A DNA stretch of 64,000 nt from JAIXWP01 sp044371755 (GTDB lineage Bacteria; Bacteroidota; Bacteroidia; Flavobacteriales_D; Sanyastnellaceae): NCBI GenBank assembly GCA_044371755.1, contig JBILSZ010000001.1:35689-99688 (forward strand), read 5' to 3'. Below the pieces are notes generated by a model that saw only the letters and a list, made by a program, of their open reading frames with translations, was not told where the DNA came from and made no database searches. Below, piece by piece: positions 46,080 to 53,741 of the stretch. Within the stretch, counting starts at the first letter, position 1. The number at the start of each line of letters is the position of its first letter. A program made the position numbers and the translations under genes.

Positions 46080-46559
46080 ATGAGATACCTCACCCTTGTA
46101 TTGTTTGTAGCGTTCGCTTTGGTTTTAGTGAATTGTAAAAAGAAAAAGAATGCCATGTACACCGATAAGGATAGCGCACCAAAAGAAATGGTACAAGAAG
46201 AAAGTAAACTGGAGGTTCTTCCGCTGCGTGTAGACGGCTCTATCACGGCACCTGAAAAAAACGACCCTTTTGATATTATCTCACAAAAAACTGAAGGTGA
46301 TAAACTCATATTGGAGGTTCAATACGGCGGTGGCTGTGAATTGCACACCTTTGAACTACTCAGCAATGGGGCATACATGAAAAGTTTGCCTATGAAGCTT
46401 AATCTTTGGCTGACTCATAACAGCCGTAATGACCGCTGCCGAGCCATGCTTACCCAGACCATTACTTTTGATATTAGTTCAATCAAGCCAAAATCGGGCA
46501 ACGAACTGCATTTGATCATTAACGGTAACAATGATAACAAAGTCATTTACAAATACTAA
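46080..46559 (+). CDS. Small lipoprotein of unknown function
   Basis: 159 residues from ATG 46080; earlier in-frame codons overlap uvrB. Signal MRYLTLVLFVAFALVLVNC with the lipobox Cys followed by a Lys-rich stretch (KKKKNA). The mature domain (ILEVQYGGGCELHTFELLSN, LTHNSRNDRCRAMLTQTITF) contains two cysteines that may pair. I do not know the family; related short lipoproteins with GGGCxxH are common in Bacteroidota. It follows uvrB by 40 bp and may be cotranscribed. Confidence 0.78.
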   Translation: MRYLTLVLFVAFALVLVNCKKKKNAMYTDKDSAPKEMVQEESKLEVLPLRVDGSITAPEKNDPFDIISQKTEGDKLILEVQYGGGCELHTFELLSNGAYMKSLPMKLNLWLTHNSRNDRCRAMLTQTITFDISSIKPKSGNELHLIINGNNDNKVIYKY

Positions 46560-46606
46560 GCAGGATTTCAATATTGGACTTCTTTTAAAACTTGTTTAAT
46601 GAAACT

Positions 46607-46646
46607 CAGGTTATTTTTGTTGGTATAACCAGCAAAAAATAACCTG
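46607..46646 (+). promoter_or_regulatory. Palindrome over the -7 element of the T9SS protease gene
   Basis: CAGGTTATTTTTGTTGG (46607-46623) and CCAGCAAAAAATAACCTG (46629-46646) form a near-perfect inverted repeat around TATAA, ending two bases before the ATG at 46649. The left arm contains TATTTTTG (46612-46619), a match to the -7 consensus, with TTG 17 bases upstream. The repeat could be an operator, or the mRNA hairpin could block ribosome entry. Confidence 0.6.
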
Positions 46647-46648
46647 TA

Positions 46649-48904
46649 ATGTTTAGAAAAGGACTATTCCTCTCAATCTTCAGTCTTTCAATTCTTACTG
46701 TTCAGTCTCAAGTGTCTCAAGGTGGAGAACCGTTGAGATGGGCTGATAAATCTATCCCTTCTGAAATACCGGTAGTAGCTACACCTTCCGTTGACCGCGA
46801 AGCACTTGCGGCAGAAGATGCTGTAACAGATCAATACAAAGAGGCGCCTTATCGTTTTGGAGTTGAAATAGAGGTGGCTTATTCCCTCGAAAATAGCGGA
46901 CGTTGGATTATTGACCCTAACAGCGATGTCGCTGTTTGGCAATTAGGTGTAGAATGTCCAGAAGCCACTAGCATTAGCTTTGAATTAAGTCGCTTCGACA
47001 TCCCCAAAAATGCTCAACTTTATATTTGGAATAAAGACAGAACTGAATTCTTAGGAAGTTTTACTCGAGAAAATATGAATACCGAACGAACATTCGGTAT
47101 TGGCATTTTGCATTCGGATAAAGTATTTTTGGAGTATGCCGTTCCAATGAACTCAAAGACTTGGGGAGAAATTGAAATCGGCAAAATCGTTCATGGTTAT
47201 CGTCCAATTTTGGCCTCGCACTTTGATGTGGATCGAGGACCTTTTGGTTCTTCTGGGGCTTGCAATATCAATGTAAACTGTCCTGAGGGTGCTGATTGGC
47301 AAGTCGAAAAGCGCAGCGTAGCATTGATCGTTGAGGGAGGAGATGCCATTTGTTCTGGAGCATTGGTCAACAATACTGCACAGGACGGTACTCCCTACTT
47401 TTTAACCGCAAACCATTGTCTTGGTGGGAGCACAGCGAACTGGGTTTTTTATTTTAATCACGAAAGTGCCACCTGTGGCGGTAGTTCTGGTCCAACCAAT
47501 CAGAGCATTTCAGGCTCAGTAATTCGTGCGAGTAATGCCGCAAGCGACTTTGCTTTGCTCGAACTTAACTCTACACCTCCTGCTTCCTTCAACGCTTACT
47601 ACGCGGGTTGGGACAACAGCGACAATCCATCAGCCAACACAGCGGCAGTTGGAATACACCATCCTTCAGGAGACGTAAAGAAAATTTGTTTTGAAAATGA
47701 AGCACCTACACAGAACGTAAACGGTGGAGCTCAAACGTGGTACATCGCGGAGTGGGAAGACGGTGTCACCGAAGGAGGCTCCTCAGGTTCTCCTTTATTC
47801 AACCAAAACAAAAGAATCATAGGCCAGCTCTATGGCGGCTTTGCGGCATGTGCTGGAAGCGTAAACAATGGTGAAGCGGACTGGTACGGCAGATTTGGTG
47901 TGAGCTGGGATAATGGTAATACAAATAGCACTCGATTATCCAATTGGTTGGATCCTAGCGGTAGTGGAGTAGCCTTCCTTGATGGGTTCGATGGTGAACA
48001 ATTGGCACTCGACGCAGCTGCCGGCGAGATCACAGGTATTGGCGCAAACGTATGCGGTCAGACAGGACAACCAACATTTGCACTTAGAAATAATGGCAGC
48101 AGTGCTCTTACAAGCTGCACCATCGTTGTTAGCTATAACGGACAGGTTGTGCAAACAATTAACTGGACGGGCAACTTGGCTTCAGGTCAACAAGAGATTA
48201 TTGATCTTCCGGTAATGACATTTGTAAATGGCAACAATACGATCAATGTGAATGTCACCAATCCAAATGGTAATGCCGATCAGGCTTTGGGCAACAACCA
48301 AAATTCTTTTGCCTTTGCCGCTGCTATTGGAGAAACCACTTCTGTGACCATTAATCTAGAATTTGATGGCTATGCCGATGAGTCTGCATGGGAATTGAGA
48401 ACCGCAAATAATGTTTTGGTCGCATCATCGAATGGATTTTACCCAGACTCATTCAGTAATACAACGATTTCAGAAACGGTTTGCGTACCCTATGGATGCT
48501 ACACGTTCACTATGATTGATGATTATGGAGATGGGATGTGCTTTTTGGGTTTTTGCGGAAGCTACCAGGTATTGGATGCTGAAGGCAATGAATTGGCTGC
48601 TGGTGCAGACTTTGAGGATGAAGAATCAACAGATTTTTGCCTCGAATTACCAGTGAACGTGCAAGAGAATAATGTTGATAATATTCGACTTTATCCGAAC
48701 CCTGCCAATGATTGGGTGCGATTGGAAGGATTGAAAAGCACAGATGTTGCAGAGCTTTTGGATCTGACAGGCCGAAGAATTAACAGTTGGAGTGGTCAGT
48801 CCAACTATCAGTTGGATCTAGCTGAACTCGCTGAAGGTGTCTATTTTGTTCGAGTTTTGACACAAAATGGAGATTATTCGAAGAGGTTAGTGGTAAAAAA
48901 GTAA
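46649..48904 (+). CDS. T9SS-secreted trypsin-like serine protease (lysyl endopeptidase-like)
   Basis: 751 residues with signal peptide. A propeptide of about 190 residues precedes the S1-type protease domain. The catalytic triad is visible: His256 (FLTANHCLGG), Asp300 (ASDFALLEL) and Ser379 (EGGSSGSPLFNQ). The pattern and the disulfide-rich start (GACNINVNCPEGADWQ) match lysyl endopeptidases such as Achromobacter protease I. Beta-sandwich repeats follow, including a CARDB-like stretch (ALRNNGSSALTSCTIVVSYN), and a type A T9SS sorting domain ends the protein (IRLYPNPANDWVRLEG). One ACCGAA-N6-TTCGGT palindrome lies in the propeptide. Confidence 0.9.
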   Translation: MFRKGLFLSIFSLSILTVQSQVSQGGEPLRWADKSIPSEIPVVATPSVDREALAAEDAVTDQYKEAPYRFGVEIEVAYSLENSGRWIIDPNSDVAVWQLGVECPEATSISFELSRFDIPKNAQLYIWNKDRTEFLGSFTRENMNTERTFGIGILHSDKVFLEYAVPMNSKTWGEIEIGKIVHGYRPILASHFDVDRGPFGSSGACNINVNCPEGADWQVEKRSVALIVEGGDAICSGALVNNTAQDGTPYFLTANHCLGGSTANWVFYFNHESATCGGSSGPTNQSISGSVIRASNAASDFALLELNSTPPASFNAYYAGWDNSDNPSANTAAVGIHHPSGDVKKICFENEAPTQNVNGGAQTWYIAEWEDGVTEGGSSGSPLFNQNKRIIGQLYGGFAACAGSVNNGEADWYGRFGVSWDNGNTNSTRLSNWLDPSGSGVAFLDGFDGEQLALDAAAGEITGIGANVCGQTGQPTFALRNNGSSALTSCTIVVSYNGQVVQTINWTGNLASGQQEIIDLPVMTFVNGNNTINVNVTNPNGNADQALGNNQNSFAFAAAIGETTSVTINLEFDGYADESAWELRTANNVLVASSNGFYPDSFSNTTISETVCVPYGCYTFTMIDDYGDGMCFLGFCGSYQVLDAEGNELAAGADFEDEESTDFCLELPVNVQENNVDNIRLYPNPANDWVRLEGLKSTDVAELLDLTGRRINSWSGQSNYQLDLAELAEGVYFVRVLTQNGDYSKRLVVKK
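47081..47098. repeat. ACCGAA-N6-TTCGGT palindrome, copy 4
   Basis: Arms 47081-47086 and 47093-47098 around CGAACA, in the protease gene at the codons for T-E-R-T-F-G (codon position 1). Confidence 0.85.
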
Positions 48905-48923
48905 TTGAACATACCTTGTTTAT

Positions 48924-48950
48924 AAATGGGCTCCAAAGGAGCCCATTTTT
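48924..48950 (+). terminator. Rho-independent terminator of the T9SS protease gene
   Basis: AAATGGGCTCC (48924-48934) pairs with GGAGCCCATTT (48938-48948) around AAA, followed by T residues. It also rules out an upstream start for the GT2 gene. Confidence 0.9.
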
Positions 48951-49012
48951 GTTTGAATGCAGCCCTTACTCCGATAATTTCGCAAACGCTTTCTGCTTCT
49001 GATTCATTTAAT

Positions 49013-50149
49013 ATGCAAAATCTTTTTGAGTGGAGTTATTGGGGTTTGGCTTTTGCGGTCATCTTCATTGTGATGTGGGTAATACAACTGTATTATTTTC
49101 TTAACTTCTACGTACGTATCGCCTCCACCAAGCTTGATAAAGAAACGATTTCACGCAATGTTCCGGTTTCAGTGATCATAAGCGCGCGAAATGAAGAAAA
49201 GAATTTGATGGAGCATATCCCAGCGATCATGGATCAAAATCACAAGGAGTTTGAGGTGATTGTAGTAAATGATAGTAGTTGGGATGATACAGAAGCCATT
49301 CTTAAGGCGCTTCATGTGCGCTACCCCAATATGCACATCATCCATCTGGACGAGGAAAAACAGAATATGCAGGGAAAAAAATTCGCTCTTACCCTTGGTA
49401 TTAAAGCGGCCAAGTACGAGCAAATTCTTTTGACCGATGCAGATTGCGCTCCCTTATCAAACGATTGGATGTCAAGAATGGTGGCGCCTTTAAATGAGGA
49501 TAAAAAGATTGTGATTGGCTTCTCACCCTATAAGCGCTATGCTGGTTGGCTCAATAAACTAATTCGGTTTGACACCATGATGATCGGCCTTCAATACATG
49601 GGGTATGCAAAAGCAGGTATTCCTTATATGGGTGTTGGTCGCAACCTCGCTTATACAAAAGAGGTCTTTTTTAGCGTGGGAGGATTTAAATCGCATTACA
49701 GCATAGCAAGCGGTGATGATGATCTTTTTGTAAATGAAGTAGCCACCAATCGTAATAATGCAGTAGTCATCGCCCCAGATGCTCAAACAATTTCTGAACC
49801 TAAAAGAAACTGGAAGGAATGGCTATTTCAGAAAAAAAGACATCTCATCACATCCCCATTTTACAAGCCTCAACATAAAAATCTTCTCATGTTTTGGCCA
49901 GTTAGCTTTGTGCTGATGTACATAGGATTTGCCGGAGCTATGGTTTTGAAGAATATGATGTTGGTAGTTGGTGGAATGCTTTTGCTCAGATATATCCTAC
50001 AATTGACTATTTTGCACAGAAGTTCAAAGAGGCTCGGATTGCATCGAGATATAGTGTGGCTTTCACCTTTTCTCGAAATCCATCTGCACGCCGTGAACCT
50101 GTTTGTATACTTAACCAACCTAGTAAGAAAACCACAGAAATGGAATTGA
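49013..50149 (+). CDS. Membrane glycosyltransferase family 2
   Basis: 378 residues from ATG 49013. One N-terminal membrane span (WGLAFAVIFIVMWVIQLYYF), then a GT-A domain: VSVIISARNEEKNLMEHIPA, FEVIVVNDSSWDDTEAIL, LLTDADCAPLS (DxD) and a C-terminal acceptor region with SGDDDLFVNE. Two or three spans close the protein (MFWPVSFVLMYIGFAGAMVL). Such enzymes transfer sugars to lipid or polysaccharide acceptors at the inner membrane; the product is unknown. Its end overlaps the sigma factor gene by 10 bp. Confidence 0.87.
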   Translation: MQNLFEWSYWGLAFAVIFIVMWVIQLYYFLNFYVRIASTKLDKETISRNVPVSVIISARNEEKNLMEHIPAIMDQNHKEFEVIVVNDSSWDDTEAILKALHVRYPNMHIIHLDEEKQNMQGKKFALTLGIKAAKYEQILLTDADCAPLSNDWMSRMVAPLNEDKKIVIGFSPYKRYAGWLNKLIRFDTMMIGLQYMGYAKAGIPYMGVGRNLAYTKEVFFSVGGFKSHYSIASGDDDLFVNEVATNRNNAVVIAPDAQTISEPKRNWKEWLFQKKRHLITSPFYKPQHKNLLMFWPVSFVLMYIGFAGAMVLKNMMLVVGGMLLLRYILQLTILHRSSKRLGLHRDIVWLSPFLEIHLHAVNLFVYLTNLVRKPQKWN

Positions 50150-50748
50150 TAGCGCACCTCTCTGAAAAAGGCCAATACGATTATCATCTCGTTCAAAAGG
50201 CTATTCATGAAAAGGATCAAAAAGCTTACGCAGAGCTCATGGAGCGCTATCGCGAGCCGATTTACTTCATGCTGCTCAAAATGGTCAACAATAAAGATGA
50301 TGCTGAAGATTTGACCATCGAGGCTTTTGGTAAAGCATTCAGAAGAATGCACCAATACACCCCACAGTTTGCCTTTTCAACGTGGTTGTTCAAAATCGCG
50401 ACCAATAACTGCATCGATTACATTCGAAAAAGGAGAATTAAAGCCATCAGCATTGACCAAGGCTTTAGTACCGAAGACGGAGATACAATTGAAATAAGTG
50501 TGAAAGATGCGGTGCTTGACCCTGCAGAGGCGATGCAAAAAGAAGAACGCATAAAGAAGATGCGTGAAATCGTAGATAAACTCAAACCCAGATACCGCCG
50601 CTTGGTCGAAATGAGATATTTTGATGAATTGGCTTACGAGGAAATAGCAGAAGAGTTAAACTTACCTTTAGGAACAGTGAAGGCACAGCTATTCAGAGCA
50701 CGAGAATTCCTCTTTCAAATGATGCAAAACTCCAAAGACGCATATTGA
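50140..50748 (+). CDS. RNA polymerase sigma-70 family factor (ECF-like)
   Basis: 202 residues from ATG 50140 inside the GT2 gene. Region 2 (YAELMERYREPIYFMLLKMV, DDAEDLTIEAFGKAFRRM, FSTWLFKIATNNCIDYIRKR) and region 4 (LVEMRYFDELAYEEIAEELN, LPLGTVKAQLFRAREF) are complete; regions 1.1 and 3 are absent, as in ECF sigmas. No anti-sigma gene follows. Instead rsmG begins one base after its stop. In Bacteroidota many such factors are expressed constitutively with unknown regulons. Confidence 0.9.
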   Translation: MELIAHLSEKGQYDYHLVQKAIHEKDQKAYAELMERYREPIYFMLLKMVNNKDDAEDLTIEAFGKAFRRMHQYTPQFAFSTWLFKIATNNCIDYIRKRRIKAISIDQGFSTEDGDTIEISVKDAVLDPAEAMQKEERIKKMREIVDKLKPRYRRLVEMRYFDELAYEEIAEELNLPLGTVKAQLFRAREFLFQMMQNSKDAY

Positions 50749-50749
50749 T

Positions 50750-51373
50750 TTGGATATCATAAACAAATACTTTAAAGACTTAAGCCCAACTCAACAACAG
50801 CAATTCGTTGCTTTATTTGATGTGTACAAAGAATGGAATGATCAGATAAATGTCATTTCTCGAAAAGATTTTGACACGCTCTACGAGCGGCATGTATTGC
50901 ATAGCTTGGCAATCGTGAAGTTTCTTCCATTTCAACCTGGTTCTAAAATATTGGATATAGGCACGGGCGGCGGATTCCCAGGTATTCCATTAGCTATCAT
51001 GTTTCCTGAATGTCAGTTTCATTTGGTGGATTCCATTGGCAAAAAGATAAAAGTTGTCCAAGAAGTCTCATCGGCCTTAGGGCTTACGAATGTGAAATCA
51101 ACACATGGCAGGGCAGAAGAGGTCAAAGATAAATTTGATTTCATTGTTAGTCGGGCAGTGGCCGAATTAGCCCTTCTTGTTAGATGGTCGCAAGGAAAAA
51201 TTGCGAAAAAACAAATCAATGCTATCCCAAATGGGCTCATTTGCTTGAAAGGGGGAGATCTTTCTGAAGAACTTAAGGTTGTAAATCAATACAAAGAGCT
51301 CTACAATTTAAACGATTACTTTACCGAAGACTTCTTTGAAACCAAGAAGTTAGTTTATGTATCACTTGACTAA
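50750..51373 (+). CDS. rsmG: 16S rRNA (guanine-N7)-methyltransferase RsmG
   Basis: 207 residues with a TTG start at 50750, one base after the sigma factor stop; no ATG precedes the conserved N-terminus. SAM-binding motif ILDIGTGGGFPGIPLAI, then FHLVDSIGKKIKVVQEVSSA and DFIVSRAVAELALLVRW, are diagnostic of RsmG/GidB, which methylates G527 of 16S rRNA (loss gives low-level streptomycin resistance in E. coli). A TTG start one base after the stop suggests coupled and modest translation. Confidence 0.93.
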   Translation: MDIINKYFKDLSPTQQQQFVALFDVYKEWNDQINVISRKDFDTLYERHVLHSLAIVKFLPFQPGSKILDIGTGGGFPGIPLAIMFPECQFHLVDSIGKKIKVVQEVSSALGLTNVKSTHGRAEEVKDKFDFIVSRAVAELALLVRWSQGKIAKKQINAIPNGLICLKGGDLSEELKVVNQYKELYNLNDYFTEDFFETKKLVYVSLD

Positions 51374-51414
51374 TCGGGCTTTAAAAAGCTTATTTCCAAT
51401 GGGATGTAAAACAA

Positions 51415-51439
51415 AAAAGGGAGCAAATCGCACCCTTTT
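51415..51439. terminator. Possible bidirectional terminator
   Basis: AAAAGGGAGC and GCACCCTTTT (51415-51424 and 51430-51439) pair around AAATC with one A-A mismatch, between the convergent rsmG and response-regulator genes. The rest of this 164-bp gap holds nothing I recognise. Confidence 0.5.
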
Positions 51440-51537
51440 CTGTAAACCTGCAAGGAAAATTTTGAAACCAACGCAGTCCTGGAAGACCGCGTAACCATCT
51501 ATAAGACGATTGAGATATGTCGGGGTTGCCTTTCTCT

Positions 51538-52254
51538 TCAGAAACTTTTTTCTGTAGGATTGGTGAACCGATATCCTACTCCTCTGACGCTATGAAAGTA
51601 TAATGGTTGCCTGCTATCGGGTTCAAAATACTTTCGAAAGGCTAAAATATAGTTGTCAATAGTGCGTGTGCTGGGGAAAACGTCATATCCCCAGACTTTT
51701 TCCAAAATTTCTTCTCGACTCACTACTTCTCCCTGTTTTTGAATGAGAAGCTTCAAAAGCATGATTTCTCTTTTGGTAATTTCATGGCTTGTGCCTTCTT
51801 TGTCTGTGATTGTAAAATGCTTGAAATTGACACTGTTGGGGCCAAAACTGTAACTTTCTTGTTCTGCAATACTCACAAAGCCATCATCCCGACGACGGAT
51901 GAGCTTGCTAACCCTTAAGAGCAATTCCTCTAGGTCGAAGGGCTTTGCTAGATAATCGTCGCCCCCAATTTTTAGCCCTTCAATCTTATCCTTTCCGGTT
52001 CCCTTGGCTGATAAAAATAGAATAGGGGTAATGTTGCCTTCCAATCGAACGGTTTGACATACCGAAAATCCATCCAACTCAGGAAGCATCACGTCAAGGA
52101 TGGCCAGATCAAAGGCTTGAGCCCTTAACTTTTCGAGAGCGCTTGGTCCGTCAGGTGCATGCACTACAAAATAGCCCTCCATCTCCAGGTTTAGCTTCAC
52201 CATGGATGCCAGCGACTCTTCATCTTCGACAAGTAAAATTCTATAGTTGGTCAT
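51538..52254 (-). CDS. OmpR/PhoB-family response regulator, orphan
   Basis: 238 residues. Receiver domain (YRILLVEDEESLASMVKLNL) with the phosphoacceptor Asp54 in DLAILDVMLPELDG and Lys104 in YLAKPFDLEEL. A winged-helix DNA-binding domain follows (ITKREIMLLKLLIQKQGEVV, WGYDVFPSTRTIDNYILAFR, YFHSVRGVGYRFTNP). No histidine kinase gene lies beside it, so its partner is elsewhere. It is divergent from the menaquinone cluster, and the 75-bp gap between starts could carry control sites for both. Confidence 0.92.
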   Translation of the reverse strand: MTNYRILLVEDEESLASMVKLNLEMEGYFVVHAPDGPSALEKLRAQAFDLAILDVMLPELDGFSVCQTVRLEGNITPILFLSAKGTGKDKIEGLKIGGDDYLAKPFDLEELLLRVSKLIRRRDDGFVSIAEQESYSFGPNSVNFKHFTITDKEGTSHEITKREIMLLKLLIQKQGEVVSREEILEKVWGYDVFPSTRTIDNYILAFRKYFEPDSRQPLYFHSVRGVGYRFTNPTEKSF

Positions 52255-52329
52255 TTTGATTCATTCATTCAAAAACGATGGTAAATATCCGACCGCTTTG
52301 CTGTTATTTTGTTCAAAATATATTTCAAT

Positions 52330-52752
52330 ATGTCGGAACAGGAAATGTTGGATGCGGTAAATAAGTACCGTGAAAATACAATGATGGGCGCTTTGGGTAT
52401 GGAATTCACGGTGATAAAGCCTGGACATATCGAGGCAAAAATGCCTGTAGATCAAAGAACACATCAACCTTATGGATTGTTGCATGGTGGTGCGTCTGCA
52501 GCCTTGGCTGAAACCCTTGGTAGCTTTGGTTCACACATGTTGGTGCAGGATGAAGGTGGCTTGGCTGTTGGAGTGGAATTGAACATTAATCATCTGAAAA
52601 GTAAGCGTCACGGTCACGTGATCGGAGTCGCCAAAATTTTACACCAAGGAAAATCAACCCACGTCTGGGATATTAAAATCGTAGATGAAGAAAGCAATGT
52701 AATGGCGGTGAGCAGGCTTACGGTAATGGTAAAAAGAAAAGAAAAAGCATGA
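52330..52752 (+). CDS. Hotdog-fold thioesterase, probable DHNA-CoA hydrolase
   Basis: 140 residues from ATG 52330. The PaaI-type motif HQPYGLLHGGASAALAETLG has the HGG turn and likely catalytic Glu. The fold ends RHGHVIGVAKILHQGKSTHV and MAVSRLTVMVK. By family it cleaves acyl-CoA thioesters. As first gene of the menaquinone cluster, overlapping menF by 4 bp, it is likely the 1,4-dihydroxy-2-naphthoyl-CoA thioesterase (MenI role). That step is otherwise missing here. Confidence 0.82.
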   Translation: MSEQEMLDAVNKYRENTMMGALGMEFTVIKPGHIEAKMPVDQRTHQPYGLLHGGASAALAETLGSFGSHMLVQDEGGLAVGVELNINHLKSKRHGHVIGVAKILHQGKSTHVWDIKIVDEESNVMAVSRLTVMVKRKEKA

Positions 52753-53726
52753 AGTATGACACGGAATTAGGTTGGAATTTTCAAAAGCCTTTTGCGCTTT
52801 GCTCGCCTCCCAATTCCATTGATGAATATTTTTTTTCAGAACAAAAAGGAAAATTAGTCTCCAAGGAAGGGCTAGAGTGGTGGTGCCTGCCTTTTGATGA
52901 AGGCAACCAACAAAATTTTTCTACCGATAAAGAACTCTATCTATCTGGCATTCGCTCAACCATCGAAGCACTTCAGCGTGGAGAAATGCAAAAAGTGGTC
53001 ATAAGTCGAGTATTGAGAGAATCGATATTATTGGATGATGCGCCGGCTTTGATTCGTAGATTATTTGGTGCTTTAAGAGAAAAGTATCCTTCCGCATTTG
53101 TCTTCGCACATTCTCAAGAAAAAAATAAAATTTGGATCGGCGCTACTCCGGAGGTGCTTGTGGAAGGAAAAGAGGATGACATGCAGACGGTGGCTTTGGC
53201 TGGAACCAGAAAAGCAACGGGAAGCAACGTCCGATGGGGACAAAAGGAAATAGGTGAACAGCAGAATGTGGTCGATTTTATCCATCAAATTCTCACGAGT
53301 ACAGACGCACATCAGATTGATTGTACACTCCCATTCACAGTTTCCGCAGGTCCTATTGAGCATATCAAATCTCTGATTTCGTTTAAAAGCAATCATGCCG
53401 CTGAGTTGATAGCGCAACAACTTCACCCCACATCTGCCGTCTGCGGTATGCCTCGTGAAAAGGCAAAAAAATGGATTCAGCAAATCGAGAATCACCGTCG
53501 CGGTTTTTATGCGGGCATCATTGGATTTAGAAATGAAGGTGCTTTTCAATATTATGTTCAATTGAGATGTGCTTTATTGAATCTTGAAGACCATTCCATC
53601 ACTTACTACGCAGGAGGCGGAATCATGGCCGATAGCGACCCAGAATCAGAATGGATGGAAACAGAAAATAAAATTGCTGTAATGCGAGAAGTCGTAAAGA
53701 AAATTGAACAAACTAAAGGAATCTAA
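52749..53726 (+). CDS. menF: Isochorismate synthase
   Basis: 325 residues, shorter than E. coli MenF and lacking much of the N-terminal part, as usual in Bacteroidota. The chorismate-binding domain is intact: MQKVVISRVLRES, IWIGATPEVLVEGK, LAGTRKATGSN, HPTSAVCGMPREKAKKWIQQ, FYAGIIGFRNEGAFQYYVQL and YYAGGGIMADSDPESEWMET. It makes isochorismate from chorismate, the entry to menaquinone. Translationally coupled to the upstream thioesterase gene (ATGA). Confidence 0.93.
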   Translation: MKYDTELGWNFQKPFALCSPPNSIDEYFFSEQKGKLVSKEGLEWWCLPFDEGNQQNFSTDKELYLSGIRSTIEALQRGEMQKVVISRVLRESILLDDAPALIRRLFGALREKYPSAFVFAHSQEKNKIWIGATPEVLVEGKEDDMQTVALAGTRKATGSNVRWGQKEIGEQQNVVDFIHQILTSTDAHQIDCTLPFTVSAGPIEHIKSLISFKSNHAAELIAQQLHPTSAVCGMPREKAKKWIQQIENHRRGFYAGIIGFRNEGAFQYYVQLRCALLNLEDHSITYYAGGGIMADSDPESEWMETENKIAVMREVVKKIEQTKGI

Positions 53727-53741
53727 GTTAGTTTCGCACCG

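Noticed and set aside
48926..49012. Longer N-terminus for the GT2 gene
   Set aside because: It would start within the rho-independent terminator of the protease gene.
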